From: JAGMES01 sp023128035 | Lineage (GTDB): Bacteria > Bacillota > Halanaerobiia > DY22613 | Length of the DNA stretch: 64,000 nucleotides | NCBI GenBank assembly: GCA_030627905.1 | Contig: DAOVRZ010000014.1 | Location: 1 to 64,000, forward strand | Direction: 5' to 3' | Part shown: in pieces, positions 34,502-44,193 of the stretch | Layout: each line of letters begins with the position of its first letter | Numbering within the stretch: the stretch's first letter is position 1 | Made by a program: the position numbers and the translations under genes | The notes under the pieces: model-generated | What the model saw: the letters and a program-made list of their open reading frames with translations, nothing else | Database searches by the model: none | What the model was told of the DNA's origin: nothing

Positions 34502-34640
34502 AAAGAAATTTTTCCCTTTTATTTTGGATTTTTTTTTGAAAATAGTACTTTTGACTTACAAAAAATAATTTAATATCTATAATCCATCTTCGCTTTCTCC
34601 ACAAACCATTATATATTCAAAAATACATTTTATCCATATA

Positions 34641-34666
34641 AAAAGAAGAGGCTAAGCCTCTTCTTC
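34641..34666 (-). terminator. Terminator after the GGDEF-HD-GYP gene
   Basis: Palindrome AAGAAGAGGC/GCCTCTTCTT followed leftward by TTTTTATA. Confidence 0.7.
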
Positions 34667-34684
34667 CGGTTATTTACATCTAAT

Positions 34685-37219
34685 TTATTTTTCTTCTAAT
34701 ATTTTTATAAACTCTTCGACAATATTTGGATCAAATTGCTCACCAGCATATTCTCTCAGCTCAGCTATTGCTTGTTCGTGGGACATAGCTTTTCGATACG
34801 GACGATCATTTACCATGGCATCGTAAGCATCAGCAATAGCTAAAAGTCTGCACTCTAAAGGAATCTCTTCACCTTTCAGACCAAGGGGGTAACCTTTACC
34901 ATTCCACCACTCATGATGTTTAAGAATTAATTCAGAAATTGGTATCAATTCTGGAGCAGAACGAGCGATACGATAACCGATTTCAGAGTGACGCTTCATT
35001 TCAGAATATTCCTCAGAAGTCAGCGGCCCTTCTTTAAAAAGAATCCGATCTGGAATTCCTACCTTACCTAGATCATGAAACTGACCAAGTAAACGTAAAT
35101 CAGTTATTTTTTGCTCAGATAAACCGATAGCTCGTCCGACTTCAGCTAATAAAGCTTCCAAACGATCTGCATGTCCTTCGGTAATATAATCTCTAACCTC
35201 TAAAGCTTTCATCAAAGTTTGAACGATTGCACTCTGTTTGCTTTTAATATGATATAATTTATCCCGATACATGTTATCATCTGCTTCTTTAAAGAGCCCA
35301 CTTATACTTACAGATTGATCATACCCAATGGCATATCCTAGTGATAAACTTAAGGGAACTTGAGGATTTATTTCATTATATTTTTTAATTGTTTCTTTAA
35401 TTTGATGGCATACTTTTTCAATACTATTTTGGTCTGTTTTTGAAAATAAAATTGCAAACTCGTCTCCACCAATTCGAACAACAACCCCACCTACAGATAA
35501 AGATTTCTTAAGAACCTCCGCTACTGTTTTAAGTAACTTATCTCCAATTTGATGGCCCATACTGTCATTAATAACTTTTAATCCATCCACATCACAAAGA
35601 ATAATGCCTAGAGATTTTCCATCTTCGTTCTCATAATTTAACATCTCGTTTTCAAAATATGTGCGATTGTAAAGTCCAGTAACTGGATCATGTAAACTAA
35701 GATATTTTTGCTGTTCTTCAGCCTTCTTTCTATCAGTTATATCTCGTATAGATTCGATTGCCCCTATTAAATTCCCCTCAGAATCATAAAGAGGTGAAGC
35801 AGCACACCAAAGATTGGCTCCTCTACCATCATTAAGAAATGGTGCAAAAAACTCACCACTAACTTGATTTCCAATTCTCTTTATGGATTGATATTTTTTT
35901 TCTGTTTCTTGATTATTTGTAATTATTGAATCAACCAACTGTGAACGGTGATAACCGTAAAATGGTATGTCATATTCATGATTACCTTTTCCAATAATTT
36001 CTTCTTTCCTAACTCCTGTCATCTCCTCAATAGATTTATTCCACGCAATCACCTTTCCTGTGGTATCAATCACAAATGTAGCATCGGGTAAAAAGTCAAT
36101 AATATCTGTAACTTGTTGATGAGCCGTCTTCAATTCATTCACTAATTTTAGGTATCTCTCTTCATTAACCTGAAAATGAAACAATGCTTCTATCATCTCA
36201 TTGATAAAACCCGCCAACGATGACAATTCATCATTCCCTTTTACAGGTATTCTTGCATTTAAATCACCACTGTCACCAATATCGTTAACAAGTTCACTTA
36301 AATTTTTTATTCTAGCTAGTACAATTCTTTCTAAAATAATTAAACTTACTGCCACAATAATAGAACTACTTACAGCTAAAATGATGACAAATGTATGTAT
36401 ACTAAAATGACCTTTTTGATAAATAACTCTAGGCATATTCACCTTGAGAAGTAAAATAGGCTTACCATAAATATCTTCCAACATCGTATATCCGTTTACA
36501 GACTTATCATCATATCCTTGTATATATATATCACCTGTTACGGAAAGCGCTGAACGTGCTTTTAGATCTTCTTCTGTTAATTTTGGGTCAGCCCAAGAAT
36601 TAAGAGTAAATGATACTTGCGTTTCTTCTGATAGCCTTCTAATTTCTTCCCCGTCTAACAAACGGGCCAAGATAAGACTACCAGAAACCGGCCCTTCTAG
36701 TTCACTCGTCAGAATTGGACGAGATGAAACTAACATAGGTCCTTCAGGAAGCATAACTATTCCTTTAACACCACTTAGCGGATTTGAATAGCGCAATAAA
36801 TGATTATTTTCATCAATATATTTTCGAATACTCTTGAAAATCTGAGATTCATCTTGATTATCCAAGTTATACCCTTTTTCAAAAATTATCTGATCAAATG
36901 AATTTGTCAAAACAACAAAATTTATATTCATCTGAAGAAAAGCAAAATCATTTTTATATGATTGCAAATAATCATCATTTCGATCTTGGACAAAAGTATA
37001 AGTATCATCCCAAAAAGCGTAATCAATAGCAGTAGTATCCAAAAAATGTATATCTCTTTCTAAAGCTTTTATAACTCGCTTGACATTATGCTGAATACTT
37101 TCCTCTTCTAATATAACAAAACTTTTCAAAAGAATTACTTTCGAATATATAAAGAGAGATACAAATAATAACGTAATCGTTAATACAAGAATAATAAATG
37201 TTTTTTTGCGCAAAGACAT
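34685..37219 (-). CDS. CHASE4-HAMP-PAS-GGDEF-HD-GYP sensor
   Basis: An 844-residue membrane sensor from ATG 37219, with AAGGAG 6 bp upstream. Order: TM1 (residues 8-28), extracellular CHASE4 domain to about 275 (DYAFWDDTYTFVQDRNDDYL), TM2 (277-300), HAMP, PAS (about 375-500), GGDEF (515-670, RIGGDEFAIL intact with CDVDGLKVINDSMGH) and HD-GYP (675-835, FHDLGK and HHEWWNGKGYP intact). Both synthesis and breakdown of c-di-GMP are therefore possible in one protein, switched by the external signal. It is flanked by another HD-GYP gene, but each has its own terminator. Confidence 0.93.
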   Translation of the reverse strand: MSLRKKTFIILVLTITLLFVSLFIYSKVILLKSFVILEEESIQHNVKRVIKALERDIHFLDTTAIDYAFWDDTYTFVQDRNDDYLQSYKNDFAFLQMNINFVVLTNSFDQIIFEKGYNLDNQDESQIFKSIRKYIDENNHLLRYSNPLSGVKGIVMLPEGPMLVSSRPILTSELEGPVSGSLILARLLDGEEIRRLSEETQVSFTLNSWADPKLTEEDLKARSALSVTGDIYIQGYDDKSVNGYTMLEDIYGKPILLLKVNMPRVIYQKGHFSIHTFVIILAVSSSIIVAVSLIILERIVLARIKNLSELVNDIGDSGDLNARIPVKGNDELSSLAGFINEMIEALFHFQVNEERYLKLVNELKTAHQQVTDIIDFLPDATFVIDTTGKVIAWNKSIEEMTGVRKEEIIGKGNHEYDIPFYGYHRSQLVDSIITNNQETEKKYQSIKRIGNQVSGEFFAPFLNDGRGANLWCAASPLYDSEGNLIGAIESIRDITDRKKAEEQQKYLSLHDPVTGLYNRTYFENEMLNYENEDGKSLGIILCDVDGLKVINDSMGHQIGDKLLKTVAEVLKKSLSVGGVVVRIGGDEFAILFSKTDQNSIEKVCHQIKETIKKYNEINPQVPLSLSLGYAIGYDQSVSISGLFKEADDNMYRDKLYHIKSKQSAIVQTLMKALEVRDYITEGHADRLEALLAEVGRAIGLSEQKITDLRLLGQFHDLGKVGIPDRILFKEGPLTSEEYSEMKRHSEIGYRIARSAPELIPISELILKHHEWWNGKGYPLGLKGEEIPLECRLLAIADAYDAMVNDRPYRKAMSHEQAIAELREYAGEQFDPNIVEEFIKILEEK

Positions 37220-37403
37220 AAAATTCTCCTTCAATGTTTTACCGTTTTAAATAAATATCTTTTTACTATAATACAATTATAACCTCTGATATTGTATCAC
37301 CAAAATCTGGCTTATACAAGTTTTATTATTGCTCAAAATTTTCTTTTAAACATCGTACAAATAGTTTAAAGGCTATTAACTCAAATTATCTCTATATTTA
37401 AGC

Positions 37404-37436
37404 AAATAAAAATGATCTCCATTTTCGAGATCATTT
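37404..37436 (-). terminator. Terminator of MoxR-DUF58-DUF4129 operon
   Basis: Leftward AATGATCTC pairs with GAGATCATT, followed by TTTTATTT. The 180 bp between here and 37219 holds only the sensor leader. Confidence 0.75.
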
Positions 37437-37449
37437 TTTCATTCTTCTT

Positions 37450-38820
37450 TCATCGAAGTCGATGTAAATCACTAATTTGTTTATATGCTTCCTCTATTTT
37501 GATAAAACTTTCTTCATCTCCTTTAGTAGAATAACGTGCAATTTCATAAACTTTGGTTAATGTCCGAAGTTCTTCCTGATAATCATTGCTATTCTCTACT
37601 ACCTCTTTTCTGTACTCTTCAGGTGAATAGTTTTTTCGAAAAGGAATTTTTTGATGGAATTCTTTCAAAAATAAATAATAAATTTCACGAATCTTCAAAA
37701 CATAGCTACTACCATCATAAATAGATACCTCAATCGATTTATCTTTCCGAAATTTGTTAGTAATAGATTGAATAAAATTTAAAAAATCATTTTTCAAATC
37801 TGTAGGGTCATATATTGATTCCCGTATTTCTTCATACCCGGTTTCTTGATTACGAGAAGAGTTAAATTTCTTGATTACATAGATCAAAATTAAAAACACT
37901 ATAGCAAAAATTATAATCCGAAATAACCAGTTCAAGTTTGGTGGAAGATATGATGTTGATAAATCACTTAACCCTTCCCTAGCACCTTCAATCATATTTT
38001 GCCCAGTTAGACCTTCATCTGATGGTTTAAGTAATCCTCTAAGAAAATTTATAACTAATTCCAGTACAGGGCCAAGAACCATAACTATATATAACAAAAT
38101 TTTGAAAAATAATTTCCGTACAATATCCGCAACCCAAATTAACGGTGTAATTAAGTTATTTAGAGTATCAAGCGATATACCAAAAGTAAAAAAGCTTGCA
38201 GCTACAGAAATAAATCCTACCACTGATATCATCACTACTAACCATAAACGTTGTTCACCTGTTCCACCCTTAATATCTGCATATTTTAGATAAATGCCCA
38301 ATGCTGACCCTACTATGAAAAAAATGAGAATCTGCGGTACAGTTATTGATATTGAAATCAAATCCTTTAAAGCAATTTGCAATAAAAGTATAAAAATACC
38401 GATACTAAAATCCCTCATAAAATAAACTTCTTTTACTACTAATCTTTCATACCTATTTCCAAAAAGCAAACAGCCCAGGATCATAATAAACCCCATCTGA
38501 AAAGAATTTAATATTAAATTAGCGTTAAAAACAGGAGATATTCTCATAAAATAGGTTAAAAGTAAACTAACTCCAATAAAAAATAGGAAAATTGTAACTT
38601 TAGCTAAAATTCTGTGTGATATTTTCTCCTTCATTGACATAATACAACTTCCAAGAAATATGGCTGCTCCAAAAAACCAGATTAATCCTTCTGTTAGTTT
38701 AGTTTCTATACATAGTTCAAAAAAGAATTTAAGCAAGGGGAAAATAATTATTATATAAAACGTAGAAAATAAAATTCTAACCAACAGATTTTCGAACAAA
38801 TTCGATACCTTTAATCTCAT
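37450..38820 (-). CDS. Multi-pass membrane protein with DUF4129-like C-terminus
   Basis: A 456-residue protein from ATG 38820 (AGGAG 10 bp upstream), overlapping the DUF58 gene by 44 bp. About ten hydrophobic segments fill residues 10-335. The C-terminal cytoplasmic part (about 380-456: KIREIYYLFLKEFHQKIPFR, SPEEYRKEVVE, LTKVYEIARYSTKGDEE) matches DUF4129, which usually ends transglutaminase-like membrane proteins of MoxR-DUF58 operons. The transglutaminase domain is not present here. Likely part of a membrane-associated complex with the two upstream gene products; substrate unknown. Confidence 0.8.
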   Translation of the reverse strand: MRLKVSNLFENLLVRILFSTFYIIIIFPLLKFFFELCIETKLTEGLIWFFGAAIFLGSCIMSMKEKISHRILAKVTIFLFFIGVSLLLTYFMRISPVFNANLILNSFQMGFIMILGCLLFGNRYERLVVKEVYFMRDFSIGIFILLLQIALKDLISISITVPQILIFFIVGSALGIYLKYADIKGGTGEQRLWLVVMISVVGFISVAASFFTFGISLDTLNNLITPLIWVADIVRKLFFKILLYIVMVLGPVLELVINFLRGLLKPSDEGLTGQNMIEGAREGLSDLSTSYLPPNLNWLFRIIIFAIVFLILIYVIKKFNSSRNQETGYEEIRESIYDPTDLKNDFLNFIQSITNKFRKDKSIEVSIYDGSSYVLKIREIYYLFLKEFHQKIPFRKNYSPEEYRKEVVENSNDYQEELRTLTKVYEIARYSTKGDEESFIKIEEAYKQISDLHRLR

Positions 38821-40027
38821 TCCACAATCGCTCCTCATTTACCAAATAAACTGGCATACCTGTTAATTGTTCAAAAAAATTCTCCTCCATCTCTCCAAGC
38901 TTGATAATAGTAGGTGAAAAACCACGCACTTTAAGAACCCGCATCGCATCTACTAATTTTTGATTCATAATTGCAGTAATAAAAACAACTGTAGTTCCAA
39001 CTTCAAAATTCTTCTGCACAAACTCTCGATAAATCATTTGATCAATATCTTTATGATGATAAGGTTCAATCATTGCTAGTGCCCTTAATATTTTTTCCCG
39101 TTGAGTTGACAATTTCCCAGGCAATATTTTGACAAAATCCGCTCTTTCATAAATTATTCCATTGGTCAATAATCCAACCTGATAATGTTTGCGTAAACCA
39201 TAATCCGCCACCGAAGCTGCACACATTACAGCTACTTCAAAAACATTCTGACTATAGCCTTCCCATAGTTGGTTCATTAACCTAGTATTTAATATTATAT
39301 TTAATTTGACATCCATGGTAGGCTTTATGACATTAACTTGAAAATTCTGATGTCTAGCTGTAGCTTTCCAATTAATTTGACTAAACTTGTCCCCTTGTTG
39401 ATATGGTCTAATTCCAACTTGATTTGCTGGATCTTCAAAAATCCATTGATTCATCTGTTGTCGCCCAAACGGATTTTCAATAGGCAACCCAAATTTTTCA
39501 ATGGGAAGAATCCTCGGATAGACCAAAAGAAAAACTCTATCCTTAGTTTCCAAAGTTTGAGTAAACAAACCAAAGAGATCAGTAGCACTTAAAGAACCTT
39601 TACCAAAAGTAAAATATCCCCGCCGTTCAGGAATAACTGTATATTTTCTTGTCACCTTCTCATACCATTTTAAACTATAGACATCTGAGAAAATATTATA
39701 CGGACTACCAGGTTGGCTGGCTAACATCTCCGGTTTGGAAAAATTCACACCTCTAGTTACATTATCGTTTATCTGTAGCATAAGTAAAGGTAAGAGTTTA
39801 CGATTTTCAACCTCTACTACATATTGAGATTGTTCACCAACAAAAATATTCTCTTTTGTTAACCGGCGTTGAATTTTTAATTTAGCAAAACAGAAACGGT
39901 TCCAAATCCCTATTATAAATATAATAGCTATAACTAACATAACCCCAAAGACAAGCAAAAGATTCTGCTTAAAGATGGCAATCACCAATAAAAGAAGCAA
40001 TAGTGAAAGCCTGTCTTTTTTAAACAT
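38777..40027 (-). CDS. DUF58 domain protein
   Basis: A 416-residue protein with two N-terminal membrane helices (residues 7-41), a beta-rich CARDB-like segment (LKIQRRLTKENIFVGEQSQY), and the DUF58 signature GIRPYQQGDKFSQINWKATARH at about 205-226. The following VWA-like half carries no obvious MIDAS. DUF58 proteins pair with MoxR ATPases in metal insertion, stress or envelope maturation. It overlaps moxR by 8 bp and the DUF4129 gene by 44 bp. Confidence 0.9.
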   Translation of the reverse strand: MFKKDRLSLLLLLLVIAIFKQNLLLVFGVMLVIAIIFIIGIWNRFCFAKLKIQRRLTKENIFVGEQSQYVVEVENRKLLPLLMLQINDNVTRGVNFSKPEMLASQPGSPYNIFSDVYSLKWYEKVTRKYTVIPERRGYFTFGKGSLSATDLFGLFTQTLETKDRVFLLVYPRILPIEKFGLPIENPFGRQQMNQWIFEDPANQVGIRPYQQGDKFSQINWKATARHQNFQVNVIKPTMDVKLNIILNTRLMNQLWEGYSQNVFEVAVMCAASVADYGLRKHYQVGLLTNGIIYERADFVKILPGKLSTQREKILRALAMIEPYHHKDIDQMIYREFVQKNFEVGTTVVFITAIMNQKLVDAMRVLKVRGFSPTIIKLGEMEENFFEQLTGMPVYLVNEERLWNEIKGIEFVRKSVG

Positions 40028-40970
40028 GTACTGAAACCTCCTCCACAGGAACCTGAATCTCTTGCAAAATTTCCTCTAAGATTTCATTTTTTTGAATTCC
40101 TCTCAAATCTGCCTCGTCAGTTAAAATCATCCGATGTTTAGCTACAAAAGGAAATATATATTTAATATCATCTGGTAAAACATATTCTCGCTCTAAGATA
40201 AGCGCATAAGCAGAACTAGCTTTTAAAAGAGCTAACGCCCCTCTTGGGCTCACTCCCAAACGAACACTCTTATGATCACGAGTGGCTTGTACTAATTTAC
40301 CGATATACACCAATAATTCGTCTTCCACGAAAATATTTTTTACTTGCTGACGCAAATTATAAATCTCTGTTGAATTCATTACTGGTTTAAGATCGTTCAG
40401 TGGATTATTTAACTTAAATCGGCGTAGTATTTCAACCTCTTCATCTAACTTAGGATAACCCATCTCAATCCTTAACAGAAAACGATCCAACTGAGCTTCT
40501 GGTAATGGAAACGTCCCTGCTAATTCTACTGGATTCTGAGTAGCAATAACCATAAATGGCTCACTTAAATGATAAGTTACACCATCCACAGTCACTTGAC
40601 GTTCCTCCATCGCTTCTAAAAGAGAAGATTGTGTTCTGGGTATAGCCCGATTAATCTCATCAGCTAAGACGATATTTGACATAATTGGCCCTGCTTTAAA
40701 AACAAATTCACCACTTTTTTGATTATAATAATTCATTCCAGTAATATCTGCTGGCTGCAAATCTGGTGTGAATTGAATTCTATTAAAGGAACAATCTAGC
40801 GATTTTGAAATTGTTTTTGCCATTACTGTTTTTCCTAAACCTGGGACATCATCTAAGAGCACATGACCTTCTGCTAGAAGGGCAGTCATAAGTAAGTCAA
40901 TTACTTTTTCCTTGCCGATGATCACTTTTTGAATATTTTCTCTAATTTTATCCAAACTTGCATTTTTCAT
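40020..40970 (-). CDS. MoxR-family AAA+ ATPase
   Basis: A 316-residue ATPase with Walker A in LLDDVPGLGKTVMAKT (residues 38-53), Walker B NIVLADEINRA, sensor IATQNPVELAGTFPLPEAQLDRFL and the C-terminal lid. It is a chaperone-like motor acting with the VWA/DUF58 partner encoded next. First gene of a three-gene operon. AGGAGGAGAAG precedes ATG 40970. Confidence 0.94.
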   Translation of the reverse strand: MKNASLDKIRENIQKVIIGKEKVIDLLMTALLAEGHVLLDDVPGLGKTVMAKTISKSLDCSFNRIQFTPDLQPADITGMNYYNQKSGEFVFKAGPIMSNIVLADEINRAIPRTQSSLLEAMEERQVTVDGVTYHLSEPFMVIATQNPVELAGTFPLPEAQLDRFLLRIEMGYPKLDEEVEILRRFKLNNPLNDLKPVMNSTEIYNLRQQVKNIFVEDELLVYIGKLVQATRDHKSVRLGVSPRGALALLKASSAYALILEREYVLPDDIKYIFPFVAKHRMILTDEADLRGIQKNEILEEILQEIQVPVEEVSVHV

Positions 40971-41000
40971 AACTTCTCCTCCTGTAAAAACAAAGTTCTT

Positions 41001-41034
41001 AAACGATCTCTAATAAAAGAGATCGTTTTTTAAG
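41001..41034. terminator. Hairpin between FAD oxidoreductase and MoxR genes
   Basis: AAACGATCTC pairs with GAGATCGTTT around 8 nt. The T run is on the rightward side (TTTTTTAAG), though the flanking genes run leftward; termination of the leftward moxR-upstream transcript is plausible but weak. Confidence 0.45.
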
Positions 41035-41036
41035 AT

Positions 41037-43040
41037 TTATTCTCCAAAAGAACGAGTACGTAATTCTAACAAATCCTCTGGAACAGAATATCGTTTTAAA
41101 AAACTAATAATGAGTTTATACATATCTCGTCTGGTTAATAAACAATTAGTTTTAAAATTCTCTTTAAGATCTAATGGAATAAAACCATCCTCCAGAGCTG
41201 TCAAATAAACATTTTCTACCTTAGCTAACCAATATCCACCAGCAGCTAATAATATTTCACATGCTTTGTCACGTTTTAAAGTTTTGTTAGAACTCAAAGA
41301 ATAAAGTCCACCAGCCAGATACTCATCATAATTGTCAGCCTGCCGCAAACGCATTCCTTTCATTAAAAGAAAAGAAAATTCCCTTTCTGTAACATTCTTA
41401 TCTAATTTAAGATCATTATCATAGCCCGCTACAATCATTCCCCAACTAAAAAGTTCCTTAAATTTGTGATAATCAAGATCCTGAACCACTTCATTGATTT
41501 CATTTAGCTGTCGTAAGTCTACTCCCTGATTGAAAAGCTGTGTCTGTAGTGAATCAATCAGGTTTGAATCCATAGCAAACTTATGAAAGTCTACTCCTTC
41601 TTCTATTGATAGTGCAGCAGCAGTACCTGCCGCTTCCGCTGTTGCCATCCCTGTAGGAATTACTCGAGCGCTCCCAGCAGCTAGAGAACCATAACCTCCA
41701 GAACGACCAACCACCAAAATATTTTTCTTAAATCTAGGCACTAAAGAGCGAAATGGGATACTATACACCCCTGGATCAAAAATCACAAATCCGGGATCTA
41801 CTGGTGATGTTGCTTGATAATCTACTGGATAAGAAGCTACAGCAATTTTATCGTCAAAATCTACATTTTCAACCAAATCAAGAATATCTAACTGATAAAG
41901 AGTTAAAATATGACGACTCTCACGAACATATAATTGTGACGGAAATTCCATCAATTCTGCATTCTCAAATCCAGAAAGTTCTTTGGTTAAGTATTCCACA
42001 ACATATTCTGCCTCTTTTTTCCCTTGCTCCATCCCTTTTGCTAGAGAATCTGAATCATTAAAATCTAAATTAAAAATTTGTAACGCATTAATAAAGACTG
42101 TACCATCATCTTGTTTCGCAATATTTAACCCTCGAAGACGAGTACTAGGGTCAACTGGCTCGTATTTTTGACCTATCTTGCCTAATCCCCAAGCAGAAGT
42201 TGAGTTCATCTTAGAATAACCCCATTTTTGGGATTTAATATCCTTCTGTAAATCTTTCCAATTAACATTTTTTAAGCGAAAGACTAGAGTTACCGCCATT
42301 TTACGATCAGGCAACCCCACATCAGCACCACCAGTAAAGTAAAGTACATCAGCCAAGGCTGCTAAATCAGCATCCTGACTGGCATCAATATAACGTTTAC
42401 CTTCTACTATCCAAACCGTATCTGGCTTTATCTTAACTAAAGTGGCTTTAAGATCATCTTTTTTAACAGCACTTGCCCAATCTGGATGTACATCAGTTTT
42501 TACTTTATTCATCAGCTCAACATCATGAGTTCGAGAAATACCAGTAGTTTCAAAGATCAAACTACTAATCTTTTGTTGATCTTCGCTGATTTGAACTTCC
42601 TGTATGCTAGTCAAAGGCACGATAGTTAAATTTTCTTCTACCAATAAAAGCTTCATAAATGCTTTTCTAGCTTCTTCTGTATCAACAATTACTTCGCCGC
42701 CAGCCAATTGGTGCCATTCTTTAAAAATTCCTTTATTGATCACTTTTCCTCTTTCATCATAATTTAAATCTAGAAAATTTAATGCTCCATAAACCATTAA
42801 ACCTCCTGGGCCATCTTCTTCCATAACCAATAAAGTTTTCAAACCATTACGAGCCCCTGCAATTGCTGCTACTACCCCTTCTGGATCACCACCATAAACT
42901 ACCAGATCATATTCTGATTCAACTTGAGAAGATTCAGTTTCTTTAAAATCTGAAAAAACAATCTGGTTACTATTTATAAGTACAATCAATGCAATTAGAC
43001 AACAAAAAAGAATTACTAATTTAGGAATATGTTTTCTCAA
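41037..43040 (-). CDS. Exported FAD-dependent oxidoreductase
   Basis: A 667-residue protein from TTG 43040 (AAGGAGGAAAAGTT). Residues 1-30 are a signal peptide or membrane anchor (LVILFCCLIALIVLINS). An FAD-binding GxGxxG-like start follows (YDLVVYGGDPEGVVAAIAGA, then DGPGGLMVYGALNFLDLN), with YIDASQDADLAALADV and VVGRSGGYGSLAAGSARVIP typical of the FAD_oxidored family. The last 150 residues are not part of that fold and resemble no domain I know. The start overlaps the C39 peptidase stop by 4 bp, so the two act together, perhaps on an envelope or secreted substrate. Confidence 0.85.
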   Translation of the reverse strand: MRKHIPKLVILFCCLIALIVLINSNQIVFSDFKETESSQVESEYDLVVYGGDPEGVVAAIAGARNGLKTLLVMEEDGPGGLMVYGALNFLDLNYDERGKVINKGIFKEWHQLAGGEVIVDTEEARKAFMKLLLVEENLTIVPLTSIQEVQISEDQQKISSLIFETTGISRTHDVELMNKVKTDVHPDWASAVKKDDLKATLVKIKPDTVWIVEGKRYIDASQDADLAALADVLYFTGGADVGLPDRKMAVTLVFRLKNVNWKDLQKDIKSQKWGYSKMNSTSAWGLGKIGQKYEPVDPSTRLRGLNIAKQDDGTVFINALQIFNLDFNDSDSLAKGMEQGKKEAEYVVEYLTKELSGFENAELMEFPSQLYVRESRHILTLYQLDILDLVENVDFDDKIAVASYPVDYQATSPVDPGFVIFDPGVYSIPFRSLVPRFKKNILVVGRSGGYGSLAAGSARVIPTGMATAEAAGTAAALSIEEGVDFHKFAMDSNLIDSLQTQLFNQGVDLRQLNEINEVVQDLDYHKFKELFSWGMIVAGYDNDLKLDKNVTEREFSFLLMKGMRLRQADNYDEYLAGGLYSLSSNKTLKRDKACEILLAAGGYWLAKVENVYLTALEDGFIPLDLKENFKTNCLLTRRDMYKLIISFLKRYSVPEDLLELRTRSFGE

Positions 43041-44029
43041 AACTTTTCCTCCTTAATTCCTTCTGATTGACGTATCTTATAAAATACACCACCACAGACT
43101 TTTAAAAATTGGTCAACACAATATCTCCTCCGTACTTCAGCATTAGAAGACGCAGCCGAATCATTTACAATTACATAACCATCGTTATATCCAACTAATG
43201 TTATGATATGTCCATCTGTTTTGGGAATAGCCGCATTCTCTAATTCACCTTCTTTGTAACGAATTCCAGTGATGATCGGACGACCTTCTTGAATCTCTTG
43301 CAAAGCTTCAAATAAATCTTCTATAAACTCCACTTTCGCTTCAAACCCATATGGAGCTAACGCTGCTGTATTAAATGGCCAGTTTCCAAAGATTCCAATT
43401 GTTTTATCATAAACTTTCCAGATCATTTGATCTGTAGGCACATAAATTCCATAATAGCCTAAAACCATTCCGCAACTTGTCGGTGAACAGATGAGATTTG
43501 CACATGATTTATGATGAATCATCTGTGAACGACAGGGTACATCTAACTCAACAGGAGGAATCTCCTTACTTAAAGTAAGTTGAAATTCTCCTGAATTACG
43601 AGTTGAAGCAAATAATCCAGTTAAACGAGGCATCTGACTAAAATCAGTCCTTCTAATCCAGGCCCGAATCCGATAAGCATCAGCTAAATTAGGTTTCTTC
43701 ACCTTTATCAGATCAATTAAAGTTTTAGCAAGCTCATCCTCTTTACTAAAACTTCCTCCAGTAGTAAACTGATTCCATAGAGCTATGGGGTAAAAATTAG
43801 ACCACTGGCCATTTATACTAATTTGTGCTTCTATTTTAAAAACACTAGTTCCTGGGGTAATTCCATTCCAAGATACGACCAATTCATCATAAGGCTCTAC
43901 TTCCATTGGTTTAGTGAGAACAAATCCAGAAAATTCGTCATCTTGAAGACAGATTTGACCACAAAACAATTTTGTCTTTTCAAATTTTTCAATCTGTTGA
44001 GCAATTATCATCATTTCACCATCTTCCAT
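43037..44029 (-). CDS. C39-like cysteine peptidase
   Basis: A 330-residue protein. Residues 15-165 are a beta-rich N-terminal domain (LVVSWNGITPGTSVFKIEAQ). Residues 170-320 are a peptidase C39_2-like domain: catalytic Cys in CANLICSPTSCGMVLGYYG, His in DGHIITLVGYND, and VNDSA with the third residue. No signal peptide is present at ATG 44029 or at the alternative ATG 44014, although its partner is exported. Its translation is coupled to the FAD oxidoreductase. C39 domains cleave leader peptides or act as envelope peptidases; the actual substrate is unknown. Confidence 0.85.
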   Translation of the reverse strand: MEDGEMMIIAQQIEKFEKTKLFCGQICLQDDEFSGFVLTKPMEVEPYDELVVSWNGITPGTSVFKIEAQISINGQWSNFYPIALWNQFTTGGSFSKEDELAKTLIDLIKVKKPNLADAYRIRAWIRRTDFSQMPRLTGLFASTRNSGEFQLTLSKEIPPVELDVPCRSQMIHHKSCANLICSPTSCGMVLGYYGIYVPTDQMIWKVYDKTIGIFGNWPFNTAALAPYGFEAKVEFIEDLFEALQEIQEGRPIITGIRYKEGELENAAIPKTDGHIITLVGYNDGYVIVNDSAASSNAEVRRRYCVDQFLKVCGGVFYKIRQSEGIKEEKF

Positions 44030-44042
44030 TCATATTAATAAA

Positions 44043-44078
44043 AGATTCGACCACAAAAAGTATTTTTGGGCTAATCAT
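44043..44078. repeat. Collapsed copy of palindromic family A
   Basis: GATTCGACCACAAAAAGTAT then TTTTGGGCTAATCAT: the left outer end of family A joined directly to its right outer end, with the stem-loop deleted. Same variant right end (GGGCTAATCAT) as copy 1. Confidence 0.75.
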
Positions 44079-44193
44079 TAAAATACTTCTCCAGCGAAAA
44101 AGCTTTTCCTGCGAACGAAACTATAAGAAATTTTTCTCTAGCCATAAGTATTGTTTATTTTAACAATGAACATAATAGTTTAGAGGTGATGAT

